In this document: positions 1 to 7,585 of the stretch, in pieces
Numbering within the stretch: the stretch's first letter is position 1
How the letters are laid out: each line of letters begins with the position of its first letter
From: Bacillus halotolerans
GTDB lineage: Bacteria > Bacillota > Bacilli > Bacillales > Bacillaceae
Direction: 5' to 3'
NCBI RefSeq assembly: GCF_001517105.1
Contig: NZ_LPVF01000008.1
Location: forward strand, 806,001-870,000
DNA length: 64,000 nucleotides
Made by a program: the position numbers and the translations under genes
The notes under the pieces: model-generated
The model's database searches: none
What the model was told of the DNA's origin: nothing
The model's input: only the letters and a program-made list of their open reading frames with translations

Positions 1-589
1 CCAGCGTGACGCCGTCCTGGAGCTCAGTCAGTGTCATATGCCCGTTATCAAAATCAAAAACAGCCAGATCAGTAATCAGCCGATGAACGACTTTCTGTCC
101 TGTCAGCGGGAGGGAGCATTGTTTTTTCACCTTCGATTCCCCATGTTTATTGACGTGCTCCATGATGACGACGATTCGCTTAGCCCCGTTGACCAAGTCC
201 ATAGCGCCGCCCATTCCCTTCACCATTTTGCCCGGAATCATCCAGTTCGCCAAATCCCCTTGTTCAGAAACCTCCATGCCCCCGAGGATGGCCAGGTCGA
301 TATGCCCGCCTCGTATCATCGCAAAGGATTCCGCGCTGTCAAAATAGGATGCGCCTGTTACGGCGGTGATCGTTTCTTTCCCCGCATTTATCAGATCCGG
401 GTCTTCCGTTCCTTCCAGCGGATACGGGCCGATCCCGAGCAAACCGTTTTCTGATTGAAGCATCACATTCACGCCCTCCGGTATCTCATTTGCGACAAGT
501 GTCGGCATCCCTATGCCAAGATTGACGTTCATACCGTCTTTTATTTCCTTTACAGCACGTTTGACCATTCGTTTTCTGGCTTCCTTCAT
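1..589 (-). CDS. scoB: 3-oxoacid CoA-transferase subunit B (partial, N-terminal 196 residues)
   Basis: Subunit B of the succinyl-CoA:3-ketoacid CoA-transferase, which moves CoA from succinyl-CoA to acetoacetate in the cytoplasm. The gene starts at 589 and runs off the left edge of the window; about 20 C-terminal residues are missing compared with the usual ~216. The visible chain contains the family's GIGMP segment (about residues 25-29) and the catalytic Glu in SENG (Glu47). Its ATG overlaps the stop codon of scoA in an ATGA junction, which indicates translational coupling. In B. subtilis 168 the operon continues into yxjF, outside this window. Confidence 0.93.
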   Translation of the reverse strand, partial: MKEARKRMVKRAVKEIKDGMNVNLGIGMPTLVANEIPEGVNVMLQSENGLLGIGPYPLEGTEDPDLINAGKETITAVTGASYFDSAESFAMIRGGHIDLAILGGMEVSEQGDLANWMIPGKMVKGMGGAMDLVNGAKRIVVIMEHVNKHGESKVKKQCSLPLTGQKVVHRLITDLAVFDFDNGHMTLTELQDGVTL

Positions 590-1299
590 TGTGCCGCCTC
601 CTTTCCCTTTGCTTGCTGAACGGTTCGTTTTTCAATCCGCTTTTCATGTGTGCCGAGCACAACATGCTGTACGTAAATACCAGGCGTGTGGATGTGGTCG
701 GGATCAAGCTCTCCCGCCTCAACAATTTCTTCTGCCTCAGCAATTGTGATCTTTCCCGCCATGGCGGCAACCGGATTGAAGTTTCTTGCCGTTTTCCGGA
801 AAACTAAATTTCCCATGGTGTCCGCTTTCCACGCTTTTACAATGGCGACGTCCCCAGTAATTCCTTTTTCTAACACATATGTGCGTCCGTCAAAGGTTTT
901 ATGCTCTTTCCCGTCAGCGATGGTGGTTCCGACGCCTGTGGCTGTATAAAATCCCGGTATGCCTGCTCCTCCTGCTCGGATTCTTTCAGCGAGTGTCCCT
1001 TGGGGAACCAATTCCACTTCCAATTCTCCGCTTAAAAATTGCTTTTCAAAAATTTTGTTTTCGCCGACGTAGGAGGCGATCATTTTTTTGATTTGCTTGT
1101 TTGCCAGCAGCAGGCCGAGCCCCCAATCATCAACTCCGCAATTATTGCTGACGACGGTTAAATCCTTTACCCCTTTATCCCTTATCGCCAGAATGAGCTG
1201 CTCGGGTATTCCGCACAGGCCGAATCCGCCCGCGATCAGTGTATCCCCCTCCCGAATGAGTTCTGCGGCTTCCTTACTCGATGACAGCACTTTTCCCAT
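586..1299 (-). CDS. scoA: 3-oxoacid CoA-transferase subunit A
   Basis: Subunit A, partner of ScoB in activating acetoacetate with succinyl-CoA. At 237 residues it is full length for the bacterial subunit. It carries the glycine-rich GGFGLCGIP motif at about residues 24-32 and the NNCG segment around 53-56, typical of CoA-transferase family I. The start at 1299 is preceded by an AAAGGGGA ribosome binding site. It lies 24 bases after yxjC and overlaps scoB by 4 bases, so the three form one operon that takes up and activates short-chain ketoacids. In 168 this operon is described as mother-cell (sigma-E) expressed; I did not locate that promoter here. Confidence 0.95.
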   Translation of the reverse strand: MGKVLSSSKEAAELIREGDTLIAGGFGLCGIPEQLILAIRDKGVKDLTVVSNNCGVDDWGLGLLLANKQIKKMIASYVGENKIFEKQFLSGELEVELVPQGTLAERIRAGGAGIPGFYTATGVGTTIADGKEHKTFDGRTYVLEKGITGDVAIVKAWKADTMGNLVFRKTARNFNPVAAMAGKITIAEAEEIVEAGELDPDHIHTPGIYVQHVVLGTHEKRIEKRTVQQAKGKEAAQ

Positions 1300-1323
1300 A
1301 TCTGATTCCCCTTTCGTTTTGTC

Positions 1324-2763
1324 CTATACAAGGCCCGTCAAACTGTAAATCGCGATAATCACAAATACGGCGGCGGTTTTGATGAGAGTAATCGCAAAAA
1401 TATCCCGATACGATTGGCGATGGGTCAGACCCGTCACAGCCAGCAGGGTGATCACCGCCCCATTATGCGGAAGCGTATCCATGCCTCCTGACGCCATTGA
1501 AATGACCCGGTGCATCACTTCAGGCGGTATGTGATAGGTCTGAATCGCTTTCAAATATTGATCAGACATCGCGCTTAACGCGATTCCCATTCCCCCTGAG
1601 GCCGATCCGGTGATCCCTGCCAGCGTTGTTGTCGTCACAGCTCCGTTTACAAGCGGATCCGTAAACGTATGTGAAATGCCGCTGCTCAGCTTATGAAACC
1701 CCGGCAGCGCAGCAATGATGCCGCCGAAACCATACTCGGCGCCTGTATTCATCGATGCAAGCAAAGCGCCGCCGATCCCTTCATTCAGCCCTTCCTTTAG
1801 CTGTCCAAACACTTTTCTCCAATCAAACAGAATGGTTGCGATGATTCCGATCAGGAGGGCAAGCTCCACTGACCAAATCGCAACCGCGGAGGAGATATCA
1901 AGTTTCCCGAACTCTCCCAATCCTATGGCGGAAAAATCAAATTCATTCGGATACCATTTGGGAAGGAACGTGGTGAAACATTTATTCATCACACCAACGA
2001 GAATAAGAGGAACAAAAGCGAGTGCGTGCCGGACCTTACTTGTGTCAGGCTCTAAGACCGGCCTGCTTTGTTCCGGGGCAAGATCAGATGGCTCACGCGC
2101 GGCAGAAATCTCCGATTGAAAACCGGCGTAACCTTCGCCCGATTTCTCTGCTTTTTTGCGCCTCGATTCCAAGTAGAGCATACCCGCCGCCAGCACAAAC
2201 ACCGCACCGATCATACCAAGCCAAGGGGCGGCGTAAATGTCTGTTTTGAAAAACGTCGTAGGAATCACATTTTGGATTTGCGGTGTACCCGGCAGTGCAT
2301 CCATTGTAAAGGTAAATGCCCCGAGAGCAATCGTTCCCGGTATGAGGCGCTTCGGGATGTCAGCTTCTTTGAACATATTTTTCGCAAAGGGGTATACAGC
2401 AAAGACGACAACAAACAGGCTGACTCCGCTGTACGTTAAAATGGCGCCCATCAATACGATAGCGAGTGTTGCTCGTTTCGCCCCAACCAGTCTGACAATA
2501 GTCTTCGCAATGGAAGCCGCCAAGCCGGACATCTCGACAACCTTTCCGAAAATGGCGCCAAGCAGAAATACTGGAAAGTACAGCTTAATAAACCCCGCCA
2601 TCTTTTCCATAAATATGGTTGAGAAAAAAGGAAGCACAAAGCTTGGATCCGTCAGCAGCACAGCAAATAAGGCGCAAATCGGAGCAAACAAAATGACTGA
2701 AAATCCCCGATAGGCGACAAACATCAGCAAACCCAAAGCCAAAAGAATAATAATAATGTCCAC
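1324..2763 (-). CDS. yxjC: GntP/short-chain acid permease family membrane transporter
   Basis: Polytopic inner-membrane permease of the gluconate/short-chain acid (GntP-like) type, about 479 residues with roughly 12 hydrophobic segments and a charged cytoplasmic loop near residues 205-245. It precedes scoAB and probably imports acetoacetate or hydroxybutyrate; that substrate is inferred from the context. An ATG two codons upstream (2769) sits almost on top of the AGAGGG ribosome binding site, so the GTG at 2763 with normal spacing is the likelier start. A cre-like site lies about 35-45 bases upstream. Confidence 0.88.
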   Translation of the reverse strand: MDIIIILLALGLLMFVAYRGFSVILFAPICALFAVLLTDPSFVLPFFSTIFMEKMAGFIKLYFPVFLLGAIFGKVVEMSGLAASIAKTIVRLVGAKRATLAIVLMGAILTYSGVSLFVVVFAVYPFAKNMFKEADIPKRLIPGTIALGAFTFTMDALPGTPQIQNVIPTTFFKTDIYAAPWLGMIGAVFVLAAGMLYLESRRKKAEKSGEGYAGFQSEISAAREPSDLAPEQSRPVLEPDTSKVRHALAFVPLILVGVMNKCFTTFLPKWYPNEFDFSAIGLGEFGKLDISSAVAIWSVELALLIGIIATILFDWRKVFGQLKEGLNEGIGGALLASMNTGAEYGFGGIIAALPGFHKLSSGISHTFTDPLVNGAVTTTTLAGITGSASGGMGIALSAMSDQYLKAIQTYHIPPEVMHRVISMASGGMDTLPHNGAVITLLAVTGLTHRQSYRDIFAITLIKTAAVFVIIAIYSLTGLV

Positions 2764-2795
2764 AAACATCCCTCTTTTCCGCTTGTCTGAGAAAA

Positions 2796-2809
2796 GGAAA
2801 GCGTTTACA
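2796..2809 (-). promoter_or_regulatory. cre-like CcpA site upstream of yxjC
   Basis: Read on the minus strand, TGTAAACGCTTTCC matches the catabolite-responsive element consensus except for the last base. It lies 33-46 bases before the yxjC start, so carbon catabolite repression of yxjC-scoAB is the natural reading. The match is visible; CcpA binding is inferred. Confidence 0.65.
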
Positions 2810-2956
2810 AAACATCCCCTCCCTTTCCGTCATTTCTCATGCAAGTTCTGTGCCAGTTGCCAGAACACCATTTCAAGCCTTTCCCCTTCCATATTTACGG
2901 AAAATGCGAGATAGCTATTCCAATCCGGTGGAAATTTCCGTTTTTGCGGAAAACAA

Positions 2957-2990
2957 GAAAGGAAAGCTCCTTTTTTGGGAGCTTTCCTCT
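2957..2990 (-). terminator. Rho-independent terminator after yxjB
   Basis: GGAAAGCTCC (2961-2970) and GGGAGCTTTCC (2977-2987) form a hairpin. On the minus strand it is followed by a T-rich tract, directly after the yxjB stop codon. Transcription from yxjB therefore probably ends before the yxjC promoter region. Confidence 0.85.
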
Positions 2991-2995
2991 ATCAC

Positions 2996-3838
2996 TCATA
3001 TCGTTCCGATTAATACATCGACATCAACTGTCAGCTGAGCCGATTCCATTTTTCGAAACTGGTTGATGTTTTCAGCCGATGCGGACCAGGCTAACGGTGT
3101 CATGTTCAGAAGCCATTCTATGCCTTGCTGATGAAGCGTTTTGGTATAGCGCAGCCTCATCAGATGATCGAGCTGAAAATGTGTTGTAAAACGCTCAATT
3201 GCAGGGGTATTGGAATAGGTTCGTCTTTCTGAATCTGCGTATAAAACCTGCCTTAGTTCTGTTAAATAATCCTTTTGAGGAACAACCTTTATAACCAAAC
3301 CATCTTTTTTCAGCAGTCTGTGAAACTCTGCATAATTTGAAGGTGAGAAAATCGATAGAATGACATCAAATTGCCGGTCTTGAAAGGGCGCATTAGCTAC
3401 ATCGGCTACGGCCCACAGCATTCCGCCACTATTTTTTGAAGCCCGTAAAATGCCATCCTTGGCAATATCAATTCCAATTCCGTGAACTGTTTTCTTCTTT
3501 TGAAGCAGATCGCAAACCGCTTTCAAGTGGGTCCCCTCACCGCATCCGCAGTCTAAAATGGTTAACGTCTCTTTTTCAGACTTCCGGTCACTGATCAAGT
3601 CAGCTATTGCCTGATGAAGCGGTGCAAAAAAATGATACTCTGCCATCAGCTGGCTTCTTGCTTCGAAAAGCCCCGCCCGATAGCTGCTTTTGACCGGCTT
3701 TGTCAGGAAATTCACGTACCCATGCCGGGATATATCAAACGTGTGCCCGCTCGTTAAACAAATCAAACTTTTCCATGATGTGACTTTCATAGAAGAATCA
3801 CAAATCGGGCATCGAAATTGAGAGACAAATTGATTCAT
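2996..3838 (-). CDS. yxjB: 23S rRNA (guanine-N1)-methyltransferase, RlmA family
   Basis: SAM-dependent methyltransferase of the RlmA/TlrB family, which methylates N1 of a guanine (G745 or G748) in helix 35 of 23S rRNA at the exit tunnel; the G748 type contributes to macrolide tolerance. The N-terminus has a treble-clef zinc site: CPIC, a further Cys about 16 residues on, then SGHTFD. The Rossmann SAM motif LDCGCGEG follows at about residues 95-102. I use the ATG at 3838 (280 residues), which starts MNQFVSQFRCPIC; an in-frame GTG or TTG further upstream would add up to 16 residues. It is preceded by a leader ORF and a terminator-like hairpin, suggesting drug-responsive attenuation. Confidence 0.88.
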   Translation of the reverse strand: MNQFVSQFRCPICDSSMKVTSWKSLICLTSGHTFDISRHGYVNFLTKPVKSSYRAGLFEARSQLMAEYHFFAPLHQAIADLISDRKSEKETLTILDCGCGEGTHLKAVCDLLQKKKTVHGIGIDIAKDGILRASKNSGGMLWAVADVANAPFQDRQFDVILSIFSPSNYAEFHRLLKKDGLVIKVVPQKDYLTELRQVLYADSERRTYSNTPAIERFTTHFQLDHLMRLRYTKTLHQQGIEWLLNMTPLAWSASAENINQFRKMESAQLTVDVDVLIGTI

Positions 3839-3908
3839 ATAAGCAGCATGCTTCTTTATGTTTGACACAAAAAACACCTCATTCATTCGTTTTTAAATAA
3901 ATGAAAAA

Positions 3909-3972
3909 GGCATAGACAAATAAACCTGGGCCTATCTCACTTTTTGGCCAGGTCTGGAAAGTCGTCTATACC
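3909..3972 (-). promoter_or_regulatory. Attenuator-like hairpin in the yxjB leader
   Basis: On the minus strand, GGTATAGAC (3972-3964) pairs with GTCTATGCC (3917-3909) with one G-U pair. The arms enclose an inner stem ACCTGGCC/GGCCCAGGT, and TTTTTC follows directly. It has the form of an intrinsic terminator between the leader ORF and yxjB. It could also terminate read-through from the upstream dehydrogenase gene. Confidence 0.65.
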
Positions 3973-3977
3973 TGTCA

Positions 3978-4007
3978 TTATCTATAACGAATGAATTGAA
4001 TAATCAT
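3978..4007 (-). CDS. Leader peptide of yxjB (9 residues)
   Basis: A tiny ORF, MIIQFIRYR, with a strong AAAGGAGT ribosome binding site and an ATG, ends a few bases before the terminator-like hairpin ahead of yxjB. The C-terminal Arg-Tyr-Arg matches the +X+ (Arg/Lys-X-Arg/Lys) pattern known from leader peptides at which macrolide-bound ribosomes stall. The position, ribosome binding site and stop codon are visible. Its role in antitermination of yxjB is inferred, though I recall drug-responsive termination being reported for the 168 yxjB leader. Confidence 0.6.
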   Translation of the reverse strand: MIIQFIRYR

Positions 4008-4063
4008 AAAAAAGAACTCCTTTTTGCTGCATAGAGGGTTTCCCCGCTATTATGATACATCAA

Positions 4064-4816
4064 TCATCCAGAAATAGGAACCAGATTCTCAACGACAGGC
4101 GGCTGCCCGAACTCCTCGCTGTTTAGAAGGTCAATTAATAAGTGGGCTGTTACTTCAGCAGACTGCAATCTTCCTTCTTTCTCTAACTGAATGAATTGAT
4201 CAACAGTAGGAAAATCCTCTTTACGAACGGATCGAATTTCAGTTTGCAGCTGGGTATCAATCACCCCGGGATACACCGCTGCGATTTTAACTGGATACGG
4301 CTGATCCGCCTGCTCCAGACTGATGCTTTTAGAAAATGAATCCAGCGCCGCTTTTGACGTGCTGTAGCAGCTTTGTGAAGGCAACAGATATTTAGCTGAA
4401 GCTGACGAGATATTCATGATTCGCTTATCCGTTTTGATGTGCTTCGTGTGCTTCACAAAATGGGAAGTGATCACCATAGGTGCAATTAAGTTGACCTGCA
4501 GGTTTTCTATCATGTCCTCCGTTTTATTTTGATCGATCGGCCCAATTGGCGCCAGTACACCGGCATTATTGATTACATAAATGCCTTCCGGCTCCGTATC
4601 AAGGCTAATGTGCTGAAACAATTCATCAAAGAGCGCCTCGAACCCGCGGCTATCTCTCAAATCAAATGAGTAATATTGCAAGCTGCTGTCCAAGTCGATC
4701 AGCTTTTGATTAGGCTGTCTTGAAATACAGTAAAGCCGATGGTCAGCATGTATTAGTTTCTGAACTAATGCTTCCCCAATCCCTCTTGACGTGCCGGTGA
4801 TAATGATGTGCTTCAT
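4064..4816 (-). CDS. Short-chain dehydrogenase/reductase (YueD/benzil reductase-like)
   Basis: NAD(P)-dependent cytoplasmic oxidoreductase of the SDR superfamily, 250 residues. Visible motifs are the cofactor-binding TGTSRGIG (residues 8-15), NNAGV near residue 87 and the catalytic Tyr-Lys in YSTSK. The sequence resembles the sepiapterin/benzil reductase branch that includes YueD, with a PGVIDT loop and a similar C-terminal region. Its substrate cannot be told. I do not recall a gene here in B. subtilis 168, where yxjB lies next to nupG, so it looks like an accessory insertion. It is minus strand, 57 bases upstream of the yxjB leader ORF. Confidence 0.82.
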   Translation of the reverse strand: MKHIIITGTSRGIGEALVQKLIHADHRLYCISRQPNQKLIDLDSSLQYYSFDLRDSRGFEALFDELFQHISLDTEPEGIYVINNAGVLAPIGPIDQNKTEDMIENLQVNLIAPMVITSHFVKHTKHIKTDKRIMNISSASAKYLLPSQSCYSTSKAALDSFSKSISLEQADQPYPVKIAAVYPGVIDTQLQTEIRSVRKEDFPTVDQFIQLEKEGRLQSAEVTAHLLIDLLNSEEFGQPPVVENLVPISG

Positions 4817-4977
4817 TTTTGTCCCTCCTGATCACAATTTCAGCATAGCAATCCAATATGATTTTCCTTTATTTTCTCGACTTCGAAATATAAATTTATT
4901 ATTTTGAAAATAGTTAAAAAGGTTGATTTTCAAAAAGTGAAAGGATAAAATACTGCTATCATCTTAGAAAAAAGACA

Positions 4978-5048
4978 TTCTTGTATATAATCAGTAATAA
5001 GGTCTGATTGTTTCTACCTAGTAACCGTAAAAAACTAGACTACAAGAA
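4978..5048 (+). ncRNA. Guanine riboswitch (purine aptamer) of nupG
   Basis: The P1 arms TTCTTGTA (4978-4985) and TACAAGAA (5041-5048) enclose the conserved purine aptamer core: TATAATC after P1, the GTTTCTACC junction and P3 loop sequences. The discriminating base is C in GACTAC (U in adenine riboswitches), so it should sense guanine or hypoxanthine. It matches the known G-box ahead of nupG (yxjA) in B. subtilis. A terminator follows at 5101-5155, so purine binding should switch nupG off. Confidence 0.92.
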
Positions 5049-5100
5049 AGTTTGAATAAATTTGAACGAGTTGAAAAGGACAAGTTCTTTTCTGTTTGCT

Positions 5101-5155
5101 CTTATTTTTCACACTTTCTGCACTTCCAGAATTTGTGAAGGATAAGGGCTTTTTT
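5101..5155 (+). terminator. Riboswitch-controlled terminator before nupG
   Basis: CTTATTTTTCACA (5101-5113) pairs with TGTGAAGGATAAG (5134-5146) using G-U pairs, followed by a run of six T. It is the expression platform of the guanine riboswitch. Confidence 0.85.
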
Positions 5156-5189
5156 CATTTCCATAATAAACCTCATAGGAGTTGCTATC

Positions 5190-6383
5190 ATGTACTTTTT
5201 ATTAAACCTTGTCGGTCTCATTGTGATTATGGCAGTTGTGTTCCTATGCTCCCCGCAGAAACAGAAAATCCAGTGGCGTCCTATTATTACGTTAATTGTT
5301 CTGGAGCTTTTGATTACTTGGTTTATGCTGGGGACAAAAGTCGGCAGCTGGGCCATCGGACAAATTGGAAATTTCTTCACTTGGCTGATTGCTTGTGCCA
5401 GTGACGGGATCGCGTTTGCCTTCCCTTCTGTGATGGCAAATGAAACGGTAGACTTTTTCTTCAGCGCACTTCTTCCAATTATTTTCATCGTCACATTCTT
5501 TGACATTTTAACATATTTCGGCATTTTGCCATGGCTGATCGATAAAATCGGCTGGGTGATCTCAAAGGCTTCCCGCTTGCCGAAATTAGAAAGCTTTTTC
5601 TCTATTCAAATGATGTTCTTGGGAAATACAGAAGCTCTGGCAGTCATTCGCCAGCAGCTCACAGTATTAAACAACAACCGCCTGCTCACATTTGGCTTAA
5701 TGAGCATGAGCAGCATCAGCGGCTCCATTATTGGATCTTACCTGTCAATGGTTCCGGCGACATACGTGTTTACAGCGATTCCTTTAAACTGCTTAAACGC
5801 GCTGATTATCGCAAACCTGCTGAATCCTGTTCATGTGCCGGAGGATGAAGACATCATCTATACACCGCCTAAAGAAGAGAAAAAAGACTTTTTCTCTACG
5901 ATTTCTAACAGTATGCTTGTCGGCATGAACATGGTGATCGTTATTTTGGCAATGGTGATTGGATATGTGGCGTTAACGTCAGCAGTCAATGGTATTCTTG
6001 GCGTTTTCGTACACGGCCTGACCATCCAGACGATTTTTGCTTATCTCTTTAGTCCGTTCGCATTCCTGCTTGGGCTGCCGGTACACGATGCGATGTATGT
6101 CGCTCAGCTGATGGGAATGAAATTGGCGACGAACGAGTTTGTTGCGATGCTTGACTTGAAAAACAATCTGAAAACACTACCGCCTCACACAGTTGCGGTA
6201 GCGACGACATTCCTGACGTCATTTGCCAACTTCAGTACTGTCGGCATGATTTACGGAACGTATAACTCGATCCTTGACGGCGAAAAATCAACCGTGATCG
6301 GGAGAAACGTGTGGAAGCTGCTCGTCAGCGGAATTGCGGTATCTTTACTAAGTGCTGCGATTGTCGGCCTGTTTGTGTGGTAG
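5190..6383 (+). CDS. nupG: Purine nucleoside transporter, CNT family
   Basis: Concentrative nucleoside transporter for purine nucleosides (NupG, formerly YxjA), 397 residues with the hydrophobic profile of the CNT family. The characteristic NTEALAVIRQQL and SISGSIIGSYLSM segments lie in the middle third, and the NEFVAMLDL and TSFANFSTVGMI segments near the C-terminus. The ATG follows a TAGGAG ribosome binding site. Its paralogue for pyrimidines, nupC, is at 51.6-52.8 kb. Expression is controlled by the guanine riboswitch upstream; in 168 it is also in the PurR regulon. Confidence 0.95.
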   Translation: MYFLLNLVGLIVIMAVVFLCSPQKQKIQWRPIITLIVLELLITWFMLGTKVGSWAIGQIGNFFTWLIACASDGIAFAFPSVMANETVDFFFSALLPIIFIVTFFDILTYFGILPWLIDKIGWVISKASRLPKLESFFSIQMMFLGNTEALAVIRQQLTVLNNNRLLTFGLMSMSSISGSIIGSYLSMVPATYVFTAIPLNCLNALIIANLLNPVHVPEDEDIIYTPPKEEKKDFFSTISNSMLVGMNMVIVILAMVIGYVALTSAVNGILGVFVHGLTIQTIFAYLFSPFAFLLGLPVHDAMYVAQLMGMKLATNEFVAMLDLKNNLKTLPPHTVAVATTFLTSFANFSTVGMIYGTYNSILDGEKSTVIGRNVWKLLVSGIAVSLLSAAIVGLFVW

Positions 6384-6390
6384 AAACATG

Positions 6391-6423
6391 GAGCCATATC
6401 CCTTTTAAGGATATGGCTCTTTT
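6391..6423. terminator. Terminator between nupG and the convergent secreted-protein gene
   Basis: GAGCCATATCC (6391-6401) and GGATATGGCTC (6409-6419) form an 11-bp perfect stem followed by TTTT. It lies 8 bases after nupG and just after the convergent gene, so it can serve both strands. Confidence 0.9.
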
Positions 6424-6425
6424 GA

Positions 6426-7100
6426 TTATTGATAAATAGAGGAAGGCACCTGCACATCTCGGATTCCGGCTGCATATGGTCCTAAGTCATACTGGCCGAA
6501 GACGATGGCGATCCCGTTTTTCGTAAAGTAAAACGTTGTGTCTTGGTTAAGGGTAATATCCTCTTTCTTTACATCAGGAAAAAACAGCGTGTCATGTTTT
6601 TTGATGTAGCTGTATAGGTAATCTTTCGTTTTGCTGACTTTTGTTTTGGTATTCAGAATCTGATTCAGCGTCACCCGCTTTTGTGTTTTCAAGTCATAGT
6701 TGAAGGACTGAACAGACGTTAAACCATGGGCGCCGCCTGAATAGATATAATTGAGCGTTTGAATGCTGAGCTTGCCCGCTGCATTATATTTGACGCTGAA
6801 GGATGTTTGATATTCCGCGTTGAAGCCCTGCTGTTCGCCTGCTTTTTTGTTTTTCAGGTATTCCTGATACGATTGTTCAATATAGGCTTTCAGCTCTTGA
6901 TTGATGTTCTTTTCAAATGCGGCATTCCCGATGTGATGAACCTGAGGATACTTTAATTCCTTGATCTTTTTGTACGTATGGCTGCTGACAGTCGGCGTTT
7001 TCGCTTGAACCGCTTGTAAAGATGGGGCCGCATATGCAAATACACTAAAAAGCAAAACAGCAGCAGCTACCGCGCATTTCATCATTTTGTTCCATTTCAT
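6426..7100 (-). CDS. Secreted DUF3298/DUF4163-type protein
   Basis: A 224-residue protein starting MKWNKMM at 7100, with a basic N-terminus, hydrophobic core and AYA-A cleavage region, i.e. a Sec signal peptide. The mature part contains a conserved block (YSGGAHG, then SFNYDLKT and TLNQIL) typical of the DUF4163/DUF3298 domains found in RsiV and beside PdaC-type deacetylases. There is no polysaccharide deacetylase domain, so no enzyme activity can be claimed. An upstream in-frame start would add 17 charged residues; I prefer 7100 because a signal peptide begins there. Confidence 0.75.
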   Translation of the reverse strand: MKWNKMMKCAVAAAVLLFSVFAYAAPSLQAVQAKTPTVSSHTYKKIKELKYPQVHHIGNAAFEKNINQELKAYIEQSYQEYLKNKKAGEQQGFNAEYQTSFSVKYNAAGKLSIQTLNYIYSGGAHGLTSVQSFNYDLKTQKRVTLNQILNTKTKVSKTKDYLYSYIKKHDTLFFPDVKKEDITLNQDTTFYFTKNGIAIVFGQYDLGPYAAGIRDVQVPSSIYQ

Positions 7101-7218
7101 ACAATCTCCCCTTTTCGATGTTCTTTGTTTATCATTCCCTTTTTTCTGCAACGCACACTTTTATAGACTGATGAGGTGAAAAGAAGTTTCTAGGTCTATC
7201 TGCTCGATTTTCCCAATA

Positions 7219-7247
7219 AAAAAGAGACAATAAATTGTCTCTTTTTT
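7219..7247 (-). terminator. Terminator of the katE-yxiS operon
   Basis: AAAAGAGACAA and TTGTCTCTTTT form a hairpin with a TAAA loop, with a T-run on the minus strand, directly after the yxiS stop. Confidence 0.88.
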
Positions 7248-7248
7248 A

Positions 7249-7536
7249 CTATTTACGCCCGGCAATCACTTCGTGAACCGCTTGTGCCAAATCAATATTC
7301 CCAAACATCTCCAACACCGCGATGACGGTCTGGTCAGGTATGTGTTCTGACTCGTTCTTCGGCACGATCAGTTCTTCCACTGTTTTTTTCAAGCTTTCAT
7401 TCAGCTTTTGCTGCGGATATGCTTTGGCATATAACTCCAACGGATCAAGATCATGGTTCACACACCATTGGGCGAACACTAATATCATCATATTTTCGTC
7501 GCGCTCGTAAGCCTCTGCGAGCTGTTTTTCGTTCAT
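7249..7536 (-). CDS. yxiS: Small stress-operon protein YxiS
   Basis: A 95-residue cytoplasmic, acidic, predicted helical protein of unknown function, 49 bases downstream of katE on the same strand. Position and length agree with yxiS of B. subtilis, which I recall as part of the sigma-B general stress regulon together with katE. It has no catalytic motif that I can see. The same transcript probably starts at the sigma-B-like promoter before katE. Confidence 0.75.
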   Translation of the reverse strand: MNEKQLAEAYERDENMMILVFAQWCVNHDLDPLELYAKAYPQQKLNESLKKTVEELIVPKNESEHIPDQTVIAVLEMFGNIDLAQAVHEVIAGRK

Positions 7537-7585
7537 ATGTCATGCTCCTTATGAAAAGTATCTTCCTCTAAGATACAGGAGCGAA

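Noticed and set aside
38-454. A 138-codon plus-strand frame at the left edge.
   Set aside because: It lies opposite scoB, which is recognisable by sequence and motif; the plus-strand product has no features.
2764-2769. ATG at 2769 as the start of yxjC.
   Set aside because: It is nearly fused to the AGAGGG site; the GTG at 2763 has normal spacing. The change is only two codons.
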